Shown here one piece after another: positions 18,772-25,850 of a DNA stretch of 64,000 nucleotides. The stretch's first letter is position 1. Every line of letters starts with the position of its first letter. The notes beneath the pieces are model-generated. The model made no database searches. It had not been told where the DNA came from and saw nothing but the letters and a program-made list of their open reading frames with translations. This DNA is from Nevskia sp. Lineage in GTDB: Bacteria; Pseudomonadota; Gammaproteobacteria; Nevskiales; Nevskiaceae. The position numbers and the translations under genes were made by a program. Location of the stretch: positions 355,450-419,449 of the forward strand of contig NZ_JAKFUM010000002.1 of assembly GCF_021732705.1 (NCBI RefSeq), in the 5' to 3' direction.

Positions 18772-20121
18772 CTAGCGTGCGCTGAGGGCCTGGTTACGTT
18801 CGATTTCCGAGTTGATGAATTTGATCCAGTTGCCGGCGGAGTCGGCGAGATTCGGGGACTCGGCGGCGGCCTGGAAGGCGACTTTGGCTTCTCCGAGCTT
18901 CTTGCCGTTGTACAGCGCCGTGCCGAGCTGCATGTTGATGTTCGGCGGGTTGGTGATGTTCTTGCCCTTGAGCGAGTTGCGGAAGGCTTCGGAGGCCTTC
19001 ACCCAGTCACCCTTCTCGACATAGGCCTGCCCCAGATACAGGTAGTGCTTGGACTCGCCGGTGAGTCCTGCGAGTCGCTGCAGCACCGGGATCGACTGAT
19101 CGGTTTCCTTGGCCAGACTCAGGCACTGCGCGAGCAGCTGCAGGTTGTCCGGATTCAGCTCGATGGCGCCGCTGCGCAGCTTGGCCTTCATCAGGTCGGC
19201 CGCGCGCTGCGGCGCGCCCTGCGCCAGATACAGGCGCGCCAGATTGACCAGATCGCCGGACTTGGTGACATAGCCGCCGAGGTAGGCCGCATGCATCACG
19301 CTGGCCTGCCGGCCCTGATCGCCGGACAGGCCATAAAGGCCCGACAGCTGCAGGAAGTACGAGTCCTTCGGATACTGCGTGGCCAGCACTTCCATCACCT
19401 GCGTGGCCTTCGGATACTCCTGCAGCTCGTAGTAGACCGCTCGCAGCAGGCCGAGCCAGTTTTCCTTCGGCGGCAGGTTGCGCTGCTTGGCGATCTGCAG
19501 CGCCTTGATGATCGGCTCCTTCGCGCCCTTGTAATCCTGCAGCTGGTAGTAGGCCTGTCCGAGCAGGATGTAGGCGTCCGGCTGCACGTCGCTGACGACG
19601 GACAGCCACTTGTTCATCACGCGGATCGCGTTCTTGTAATCGTCGATGATGAAATAGGTCTGCGCCATCGAAAACAGCGCGCCGTCCCGCAGGCCTTCCG
19701 GCAGGTTCGGCGTCTTCAGCACGTTCAGGTAGGCATTGATCGCCGGCTGGTTCTTGTCCTGGATGCGGTAGACCGCGGCATACAGGTTCCAGAGCGTGGC
19801 CTTCTCGTAATCGTTGAGCTTGTCGTAGCCGGCCTTGATGCCATCCAGCGCCACTTCCGCCGCCTTGTAGTCCTTGGCTTCGAAGGCTTTCTGGGCGACC
19901 TCCATCTGCTTGTAGGTCTTCTGGCTCAGTGTCTGGGTGACGGTGGTCTTCGGCTTGACCGGCTTGCCGTTGGCGTCCTTCTCCGCCGCCATGGCCGCCG
20001 GCGGCAGCAGCAGCGCCGGCAGGCCGACGGCGAGCGTCGCGGCGGTGCCGATGACCACGACTGCGGCGGAGCGCCGCAGCGCGCGTCCGGTATTGCGCAT
20101 CGAGTTCAAGGCTGCGCTCAT
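18772..20121 (-). CDS. TPR-repeat periplasmic protein of the TonB2/TtpC-type cluster
   Basis: 449 residues from ATG at 20121 (ATGA overlap with the tonB stop). A signal peptide (GTAATLAVGLPALLL..AMA) is followed by about ten tetratricopeptide-like helical hairpins (AYYQLQDYKGAKEPI, LYLAQGAPQRAADLM, LYLGQAYVEKGDWVKASEAF). A TPR gene after tonB is the usual tail of Vibrio/Shewanella-type TonB2 clusters. It presumably scaffolds the transducer complex in the periplasm; its exact role is not known to me. Last gene of the block. Confidence 0.88.
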   Translation of the reverse strand: MSAALNSMRNTGRALRRSAAVVVIGTAATLAVGLPALLLPPAAMAAEKDANGKPVKPKTTVTQTLSQKTYKQMEVAQKAFEAKDYKAAEVALDGIKAGYDKLNDYEKATLWNLYAAVYRIQDKNQPAINAYLNVLKTPNLPEGLRDGALFSMAQTYFIIDDYKNAIRVMNKWLSVVSDVQPDAYILLGQAYYQLQDYKGAKEPIIKALQIAKQRNLPPKENWLGLLRAVYYELQEYPKATQVMEVLATQYPKDSYFLQLSGLYGLSGDQGRQASVMHAAYLGGYVTKSGDLVNLARLYLAQGAPQRAADLMKAKLRSGAIELNPDNLQLLAQCLSLAKETDQSIPVLQRLAGLTGESKHYLYLGQAYVEKGDWVKASEAFRNSLKGKNITNPPNINMQLGTALYNGKKLGEAKVAFQAAAESPNLADSAGNWIKFINSEIERNQALSAR

Positions 20122-20762
20122 CTTTTCTTTTCCAGCTTGAAGGTGATGACGTGCGTCACGCCGGCGACACTGACCGGGCGGCCGTTCTCGACACGCGGCT
20201 TGTACTTGAATTTCAGCACCGCACGCGTCGCGGCCGTGTCGAAGACGCCCGGCGGCTGCGATTCGATCACCACCGGATCGGCGGTCGCGCCGGTCTCGGT
20301 GACGGTGAACGACAGCAGCACGTAGCCTTCGATGCCGCGCGACGCGGCACTCTCCGGATACAGCGGGGCCACCTTGACGATCGGCAGGTATTCGCCGTCC
20401 GACGCTGCCAGCGCGAAGCCGGTGTTCTTGGCCACGTCCTTGTCGACCTTGATCACGCCGATGTTGACGCCGCCGGTCACCGGCGCATCGACCGTGGTGC
20501 GGGTCGTGATGATTTCCGGCGCCTGCTCCTTCGCCGGCAGCTGCGGCGGCGGCTTGCGTTCGCGCGTCTCCACTTCGAAGCTCTTCTTCAGGCGGACGAA
20601 GTCCACCGTCGGCAGCACTTCGAGTTCGCCCGAGGCGACGGAGCTGTGCGTGATCAGCGTGTGCAGCAGCCAGAACATGCCGGCAATCAAACTGACGCCG
20701 ACAAACAGCGCCGGGATGAAGCGCAACGGCGACGAGGTCACCGTGATCGACTGGCTGCTCAT
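20118..20762 (-). CDS. tonB: Energy transducer TonB
   Basis: 214 residues. One N-terminal transmembrane helix (FIPALFVGVSLIAGMFWLL), a short Pro-rich periplasmic spacer (KPPPQLPAKEQAP), and a C-terminal TonB domain (VKVAPLYPESAASRGIEGYV, KFKYKPRVENGRPV). It transmits proton-motive energy from ExbB/ExbD to outer-membrane receptors. The short spacer and weak XP repeats are typical of TonB2-type transducers. Overlaps ExbD upstream and the TPR gene downstream by ATGA junctions. Confidence 0.93.
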   Translation of the reverse strand: MSSQSITVTSSPLRFIPALFVGVSLIAGMFWLLHTLITHSSVASGELEVLPTVDFVRLKKSFEVETRERKPPPQLPAKEQAPEIITTRTTVDAPVTGGVNIGVIKVDKDVAKNTGFALAASDGEYLPIVKVAPLYPESAASRGIEGYVLLSFTVTETGATADPVVIESQPPGVFDTAATRAVLKFKYKPRVENGRPVSVAGVTHVITFKLEKKR

Positions 20763-21169
20763 CCGCCGACTCCCTTGGTCGCGACCGATACCGTGGCGAT
20801 GCCGCCGGCACGGACCTGATCCATGACCTGGGTCATGATGCCGGCTTCGGATTTCTCGTCGGCCGTGATCACGACCGTGTCTTCCGGGCGTTCCGAGTGC
20901 ATGCGCTCGATCACCGAGCGCACCTGGTTGATCGGCACCTTGCGCCGATCCATCCAGACGTCGCCGTTCGGGCGGATCGCGATCAGGATGTTGCCGGTGG
21001 CGACGTTGACGCCGGTCTTGCCGTCCGGGCGCACGACCTGGGTGCCGGACTGCTTGACGAACGACGTGATGATGATGAAAAAGATCAGCAGGTTCAGCAC
21101 GAAATCGAGCATCGGCGCGAGGTCGATGCCGTGATGGTCTGCGTCTGCATCGTGGCGGCGGGCTTGCAT
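20759..21169 (-). CDS. exbD: ExbD/TolR-family biopolymer transporter (second copy)
   Basis: 136 residues from ATG at 21169. A single transmembrane helix follows the proton-path Asp motif (IDLAPMLDFVLNLLIFFIII), then a periplasmic domain. It works with ExbB as the proton channel that powers TonB. It shares the His/Asp-rich cytoplasmic N-terminus and helix with the ExbD immediately upstream but diverges in the periplasmic part, so the two may form a hetero-pair. Confidence 0.92.
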   Translation of the reverse strand: MQARRHDADADHHGIDLAPMLDFVLNLLIFFIIITSFVKQSGTQVVRPDGKTGVNVATGNILIAIRPNGDVWMDRRKVPINQVRSVIERMHSERPEDTVVITADEKSEAGIMTQVMDQVRAGGIATVSVATKGVGG

Positions 21170-21182
21170 GGGATTCTGGCCT

Positions 21183-21608
21183 CTAGCGGGTCTTGGACGG
21201 CGTGACCGAGACGTTGGTGACGCCTCCCTGGCGCACGGCATCCATCACGCCGACGACGACACCGGTCGGGGCCCGGACATTGGCCACGACAATCACCGAC
21301 GCCTCCGGCTTCTCGCCCTTGAAACGCTCGACGTTGGCGCGCACCGAGCCCTTGTCGACCACGCGCTGGTCGATGACGATGTCGCCGGTCTGCTGCACGG
21401 CGATGTACATCGTGCTGCTTTCCTCGTCGTTCTTCTTCGACTGGTTCGACGGTGGCGGACGGCTCAGGGTCAGGCCGACTTCCTTCACGAATACGGCCGT
21501 GATGATGAAGAAGATCAGCAGGTTCAGAACGAAGTCCAGCATCGGCGCCAGATCGATGGCTTCGCCGTCCTCGTCATGGTCGTCATCGGAGTGTCGTGCG
21601 AGACGCAT
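21183..21608 (-). CDS. exbD: ExbD/TolR-family biopolymer transporter (first copy)
   Basis: 141 residues. Acidic cytoplasmic N-terminus (HSDDDHDEDGEA), then AIDLAPMLDFVLNLLIFFII with the channel Asp, then a periplasmic domain containing a polar insert (PPPSNQSKKNDEESS) lacking in the second copy. Partner of ExbB encoded 11 bases upstream. Two tandem exbD genes in one TonB cluster is a noteworthy arrangement. Confidence 0.92.
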   Translation of the reverse strand: MRLARHSDDDHDEDGEAIDLAPMLDFVLNLLIFFIITAVFVKEVGLTLSRPPPSNQSKKNDEESSTMYIAVQQTGDIVIDQRVVDKGSVRANVERFKGEKPEASVIVVANVRAPTGVVVGVMDAVRQGGVTNVSVTPSKTR

Positions 21609-21619
21609 GGAGTGGATTC

Positions 21620-22144
21620 CTAGAACTTGAACTGGTCAGCCAGCAATTCCGTCTGGTAACGGATCGACGCCTGAAAGTGAAACAGCGGATACATGCCGGA
21701 CACGCTGACGGCCAGGCCGGTCATCGTGCAGTTCATGGCTTTGGACACACCGGTGGCCATCGTGCGGGCGTCGGCGGAGCCGAGAATCGCCATCGAATCG
21801 AAGACTTCCAGCATGCCGATGACGGTGCCGACGAGGCCCAGCAGCGGGCACATCGGCACCAGCACCTTCATCATCGGCAGGTTGGCGCTCATCTCGCCGT
21901 TGAGTCGCGAGATGAAGGCTTTCCGGACCTGGTGCGCGGACCACGAGTGGCGCTCCGGGCGCGCATTCCATTCCTTCAAGGCCGCCGCGGTGAGCTGCGG
22001 CAGCTTCGCGCGGAAGAACCAGATCCGCTCGAAGATCAGTGTCCACATCACCACGCCGGAAATGAAGATCCACGCCACCAGCTGACCGCCGGCCTTCATC
22101 AAGGCCGCAACGGCATCGACGGGGCCGAGCAGGAGCTCAAGCAT
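21620..22144 (-). CDS. exbB: ExbB/TolQ/MotA-family proton channel protein
   Basis: 174 residues from ATG at 22144, overlapping the preceding gene's stop by 8 bases. Three hydrophobic helices; the family core PLLGLVGTVIGMLEVFDSM and the final helix MNCTMTGLAVSVSGMYPLF are clear. Forms the inner-membrane proton channel with ExbD. Shorter than E. coli ExbB and typical of ExbB2 in TonB2-type systems. Confidence 0.92.
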   Translation of the reverse strand: MLELLLGPVDAVAALMKAGGQLVAWIFISGVVMWTLIFERIWFFRAKLPQLTAAALKEWNARPERHSWSAHQVRKAFISRLNGEMSANLPMMKVLVPMCPLLGLVGTVIGMLEVFDSMAILGSADARTMATGVSKAMNCTMTGLAVSVSGMYPLFHFQASIRYQTELLADQFKF

Positions 22145-23546
22145 GGGACGCACCGTTGCGCGCTTCCAGCGTCTCGGCGAGCAGGCCGGTGCTCTGCTGG
22201 TCGAGCACCTGCACCAGCCGCTTGGAGCGCGAGGCCAGCGCTGCATTCAGGAACAGGATCGGGATCGCGACACCGAGGCCAAGCACCGTCGCGATCATGG
22301 CCTTGCCGATGCCGGCCGCCATCAGCTTCGGATCGCCCGAGCCGGATTCGGTGATGGTCTGGAAGGTCTCGATCATGCCGATGACGGTGCCGACGAGGCC
22401 GAGCAGCGGACCGGCCGCCACCACCAGCTTCAGGAACGGCTGGATGCGCTGGATCGGCGGCAGCTCCTTCAGCACCGCTTCGGAGATGCGCAGCTCCACC
22501 ACTTCGGTCTCTTCATCCTTCGGCACGTTCTGGCCCTTGAATGCCAGCAGCACGCGACCCAGCGGGTTGTTCGGGGCCAGCTGGTTCAGGTTCTTGAGCT
22601 GGGCATTGACCTTCGCCGAGGTCAAGGTCAGGTAGAAGAACTGGTACAGGCCCAGCGCCGCACCGATGGCGCCGACGACGAGGATCACGTACGCCACCCA
22701 GCCGCCGAGCTCGACGCGCTCGCCCACGGTCGGACGCTGCGCGTACAGGCTGACGATGACGCCGCGGGTCGGGTCGACCACCATCTGGTGGTAACCCTCG
22801 GTCTGGTTCTCGAAGGCCTTGGCGATGTCGTTGAAGTGGCCGCCCGGCTGTGTCGGCGGTGCCGACAGGCTGTCCGAGCCGGTTTCATACGCGAGGAACT
22901 TGCCGTCCGAGATCGCGACGAACGGGCCGATGCGCAGCACCGGCTTCTTCTCGCGCGTGCCGTCCGGGGCGACGACGGTCGCTTCGAAGCGCTGCACCTT
23001 GCCGCCTTCGGTCATCTCGCGCTGCATCTCGTACCAGAAGCGCTGCAGGTCCGGGATCGGCGGCATGGTCTTGGTCTGGGCCAGACGGTCGAGCTGCTCG
23101 ATGCGGTCGGTGAACTGGGTCGACAGCAGCGAGTTGCGGGCAGCCGAGGCGAAGTCACCGGCGGTCTGGCGCATCACGCCGAACAGTTCGCCGAGGTTGC
23201 CGGCCGCGGCATCGCGCTGCTGCGTCAGCTCGGTGATCCGCCGATCGTTCTCCTCGAACTGGCGCTGCAGCGCCGCCGATTCGGCATCGAGTGCCGCCTT
23301 CTCGCGCTTGGCTTCGGCCAGCAGCGCCGCCTGCTGGTCGCGGGCTGCGGCGAAGCGCGCCTCGCGCTCGGCATTGGCGGCCGCGTCGCGCTTGTCGGCC
23401 TGCTGCACCTGCTGAAGCAGTTCATCCAGGCTCTTCGCGGTGCCCTGCGCCGAAACCTGCGGCGCCACCGATGCGAAGAAGAGGGTCGCAGCCGTGGCTG
23501 CGACAAGGGGGAGGGAGAAACCGCGTGTCAGATTCATTTTCGACAT
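22137..23546 (-). CDS. TtpC-like long MotA/TolQ/ExbB protein with periplasmic coiled coil
   Basis: 469 residues. Signal-like N-terminus (LPLVAATAATLFFASVAPQVSA), a long Gln/Ala/Glu-rich coiled coil (residues ~40-130), a periplasmic beta-rich part (~150-260), then three transmembrane helices with the ExbB core PLLGLVGTVIGMIETFQTI. This is the architecture of TtpC, the fourth component required by TonB2 systems in Vibrio. The gene order (DUF3450, TtpC, ExbB, ExbD, TonB, TPR) also matches from memory. Probably links ExbB/D/TonB to a periplasmic or outer-membrane partner. Confidence 0.9.
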   Translation of the reverse strand: MSKMNLTRGFSLPLVAATAATLFFASVAPQVSAQGTAKSLDELLQQVQQADKRDAAANAEREARFAAARDQQAALLAEAKREKAALDAESAALQRQFEENDRRITELTQQRDAAAGNLGELFGVMRQTAGDFASAARNSLLSTQFTDRIEQLDRLAQTKTMPPIPDLQRFWYEMQREMTEGGKVQRFEATVVAPDGTREKKPVLRIGPFVAISDGKFLAYETGSDSLSAPPTQPGGHFNDIAKAFENQTEGYHQMVVDPTRGVIVSLYAQRPTVGERVELGGWVAYVILVVGAIGAALGLYQFFYLTLTSAKVNAQLKNLNQLAPNNPLGRVLLAFKGQNVPKDEETEVVELRISEAVLKELPPIQRIQPFLKLVVAAGPLLGLVGTVIGMIETFQTITESGSGDPKLMAAGIGKAMIATVLGLGVAIPILFLNAALASRSKRLVQVLDQQSTGLLAETLEARNGASHA

Positions 23547-23557
23547 GATCAGGCGCC

Positions 23558-24322
23558 TTACTTGCCAACCGCTTTGACGGGAACGATCAACAGATCGGGG
23601 GACGATTGCTTGCGCGCGACCTTGATGCCTTCGGTGACGCCGTCGACATAGCGGTTGTCGACCACCCACGCCTTGCCGTCGACGTCCCAGTACCCGGTCT
23701 CCTTCTTGTCCGGCGTCTGGTACATCAGACCGACGCGCCCGACTCGCAGGAAGTCCACTTCCTTGCCTTCGAGCTGGCCGCGGTAGCTTTCGATCGTGCG
23801 GCCGTAGTCCACTTCGATCTGGTAGGCCTCGACGATGCGGCGGAATTTCTCGGATACCGTCACGTCCGCGCGCGGCATCATCTCTTCCAGCGTCTTCGAC
23901 CGTTCCTTGCGCTCTTCCTTCAGGAACGGCACATCGAGTTCGACGAACTGCGTCAGCGTCGACAGCATGTCCTGCATCAGCGGCAGAATCTCGACATTGG
24001 TCCGCTCGATCTCGCGCGATTCGCCGCGGATCACGTCCATCTCGTTCTGCTGCGAGCGCAGCTGCGCCCGCAGCTGCTCCAGATACAGCTTCAGGCTGTC
24101 CGACTCGCGCAGCGTGTTGCGGTAGTCATCGGCCAGGCTGGTCTTGTCTTCCGCCAGCTTGTCGACCCGCTTCTGCGAATCGGCCTGCGCCACCATCCAC
24201 GCGTTGGCGCCGCTCACGACATCGCCAAGCTTGGCGGCCGTCGCCGTCGTCGAAGACAGACACACCAGCGAAACCGCCAGACCCAGCCCCAAGCGAAAGC
24301 GTGTGCCGCCGAATTTGTACAT
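23558..24322 (-). CDS. DUF3450 periplasmic coiled-coil protein
   Basis: 254 residues from ATG at 24322, which has GGAG nine bases upstream; ATG at 24331 is also in frame. A signal peptide (LGLGLAVSLVCLSSTTATA) precedes a long coiled coil (SLKLYLEQLRAQLRSQQNEMDVIRG is part of it). The conserved part then follows: FVELDVPFLKEERKER, SEKFRRIVEAYQIEVDYGRTI, and GLMYQTPDKKETGYWD. Matches DUF3450, which is regularly encoded upstream of TtpC-type genes. Molecular role unknown; likely a periplasmic partner of the TtpC coiled coil. Confidence 0.88.
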   Translation of the reverse strand: MYKFGGTRFRLGLGLAVSLVCLSSTTATAAKLGDVVSGANAWMVAQADSQKRVDKLAEDKTSLADDYRNTLRESDSLKLYLEQLRAQLRSQQNEMDVIRGESREIERTNVEILPLMQDMLSTLTQFVELDVPFLKEERKERSKTLEEMMPRADVTVSEKFRRIVEAYQIEVDYGRTIESYRGQLEGKEVDFLRVGRVGLMYQTPDKKETGYWDVDGKAWVVDNRYVDGVTEGIKVARKQSSPDLLIVPVKAVGK

Positions 24323-24438
24323 GCTGTCCATCTCCGAATGAGTTGAAACATCCCGCTTGAATGAGGCCCGCTGCGGCCCCGGTCGACTTCGATGCGAACC
24401 GGAGCCGCGGTCCGGATCCCCCGGACCGCACCACCGGA

Positions 24439-25785
24439 TCACGGTGCTGCCGGTGCCCCTGCCGCTGCCGCGTCATCGATCCCCTTGGTGATCTTCAGCT
24501 CGACACGACGGTTGAGTTCCTTGCCTTCCGCCGTGGCGTTGTCGGCCACCGGCGAGCCTTCGCCGAAGCCGGCGCTGACCATGCGGTTGGCCGCAATGCC
24601 CTGTGACACCAGATACGCCATCACCGATGCCGCACGACGCTCCGACAGCTTCTGATTGCTCGCATCCGATCCATCGCTGTCGGTGTGGCCGTTGATCGCG
24701 ATCTCCACTTCCGGATGCGCCTTCAGCTCCGCCACCACGTCATCGAGAATCGTCTTGGCGTTGACCGTCAGCACCGCCTTGTTGGTCGCGAAGTTGACGC
24801 CGCGCAGCACGATGCTGTCGCCCGCGCCGCAACCCGCCAGCGACACCTTCTCGCCAGGGCCCGGCTGCTTGCAGGTCGGCGCCGGCGGCGGTGGTGGTGG
24901 CGGCGGGCAGCCCGTGGCATCCACCACGCTGCCGGCCGGCGAATCCGGGCACTGGTCAACGTCGTCCGGCACGCCGTCGCCGTCGGTGTCGACCGGGGCG
25001 ACCGGCGCCACGACTTCGACCGGTGCGACCGGCTCCGCGGCAGGCGGCTTCGGCTTGCCGAAGATGAAGTACTGCACCGAGAACAGCACCGACTGCGCGT
25101 TGTAATGCGAGCGGAAGAAGGTCTGCGGCTGCTCCTCGTACGGGAACAGCTTGGTGTTGAACGTCTTGACCCAGCGATAGTCCAGACCGATGGAGAAGTG
25201 GCTGGTCAGGTCGAAGCGCACGCCACCGCCAAACTGGTAGGCCAGCGAGGCGTCATCGGCCTTGCGCGGCGGAGCCGTTTCGACGTTGGTCTGGAAGTTG
25301 TTCAGGATCTGGCGTGCCACACCGAAGCCGCCGCCCACATAGGGATGCAAGCGCCACTGCGGGAACAGGTCGTACCAGAGATTGCCGAAGCCGGTGGTCG
25401 TCGACAGCTGCACGCCCGCGTTGCTGCCGACCGTCTGATCCGGGAACGTGATCGTCTGCGTGCGCTCGCGGCGCAGGCTCAGTTCGAACTCCGGACGAAG
25501 ACCATTCGCGAACTGCGTGCCGATCACCAGCTGACCCAACGGGCTGCGCTTGAACGTGTAGTCGCCGGCGGGACCATCGTTGTCGAACAGCGGGCGCTCG
25601 ACCACCAGCGGTGGCTGCGGTCCGCGGGTGCTTTGTCCGCGATAGTCGAAATGCTGGCCGCGCGCGAGGTTGAGACCGCCGGCAACGCCGACATAAGGGC
25701 CGACATTCGCCATCAACGGACCCGACAAGGTCCCGAGGACGAGACCGACGGCAATCACGCTGCTGCGATTGTTTGGACGCTTCAT
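24439..25785 (-). CDS. OmpA-family outer-membrane protein with calcium-binding type 3 repeat
   Basis: 448 residues from ATG at 25785. Signal peptide, then a ~220-residue beta-barrel domain with alternating hydrophobic strands (GGGFGVARQIL, FSIGLDYRWVKTF). A Pro/Val linker follows, then one thrombospondin type 3-like repeat (DTDGDGVPDDVDQCPDSP), a poly-Pro run, and a C-terminal OmpA domain binding peptidoglycan (NGHTDSDGSDASNQKLSERR). Lies between the receptor and DUF3450 genes on the same strand. It may stabilise the envelope around the uptake complex or act as a porin for hydrophobic compounds. Confidence 0.9.
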   Translation of the reverse strand: MKRPNNRSSVIAVGLVLGTLSGPLMANVGPYVGVAGGLNLARGQHFDYRGQSTRGPQPPLVVERPLFDNDGPAGDYTFKRSPLGQLVIGTQFANGLRPEFELSLRRERTQTITFPDQTVGSNAGVQLSTTTGFGNLWYDLFPQWRLHPYVGGGFGVARQILNNFQTNVETAPPRKADDASLAYQFGGGVRFDLTSHFSIGLDYRWVKTFNTKLFPYEEQPQTFFRSHYNAQSVLFSVQYFIFGKPKPPAAEPVAPVEVVAPVAPVDTDGDGVPDDVDQCPDSPAGSVVDATGCPPPPPPPPAPTCKQPGPGEKVSLAGCGAGDSIVLRGVNFATNKAVLTVNAKTILDDVVAELKAHPEVEIAINGHTDSDGSDASNQKLSERRAASVMAYLVSQGIAANRMVSAGFGEGSPVADNATAEGKELNRRVELKITKGIDDAAAAGAPAAP

Positions 25786-25850
25786 TGTTCTCCCCACGGT
25801 CTGTTTCGGTGTTGGATGCACGGCTTTCTGATCGAGATCGAGCATCGGAC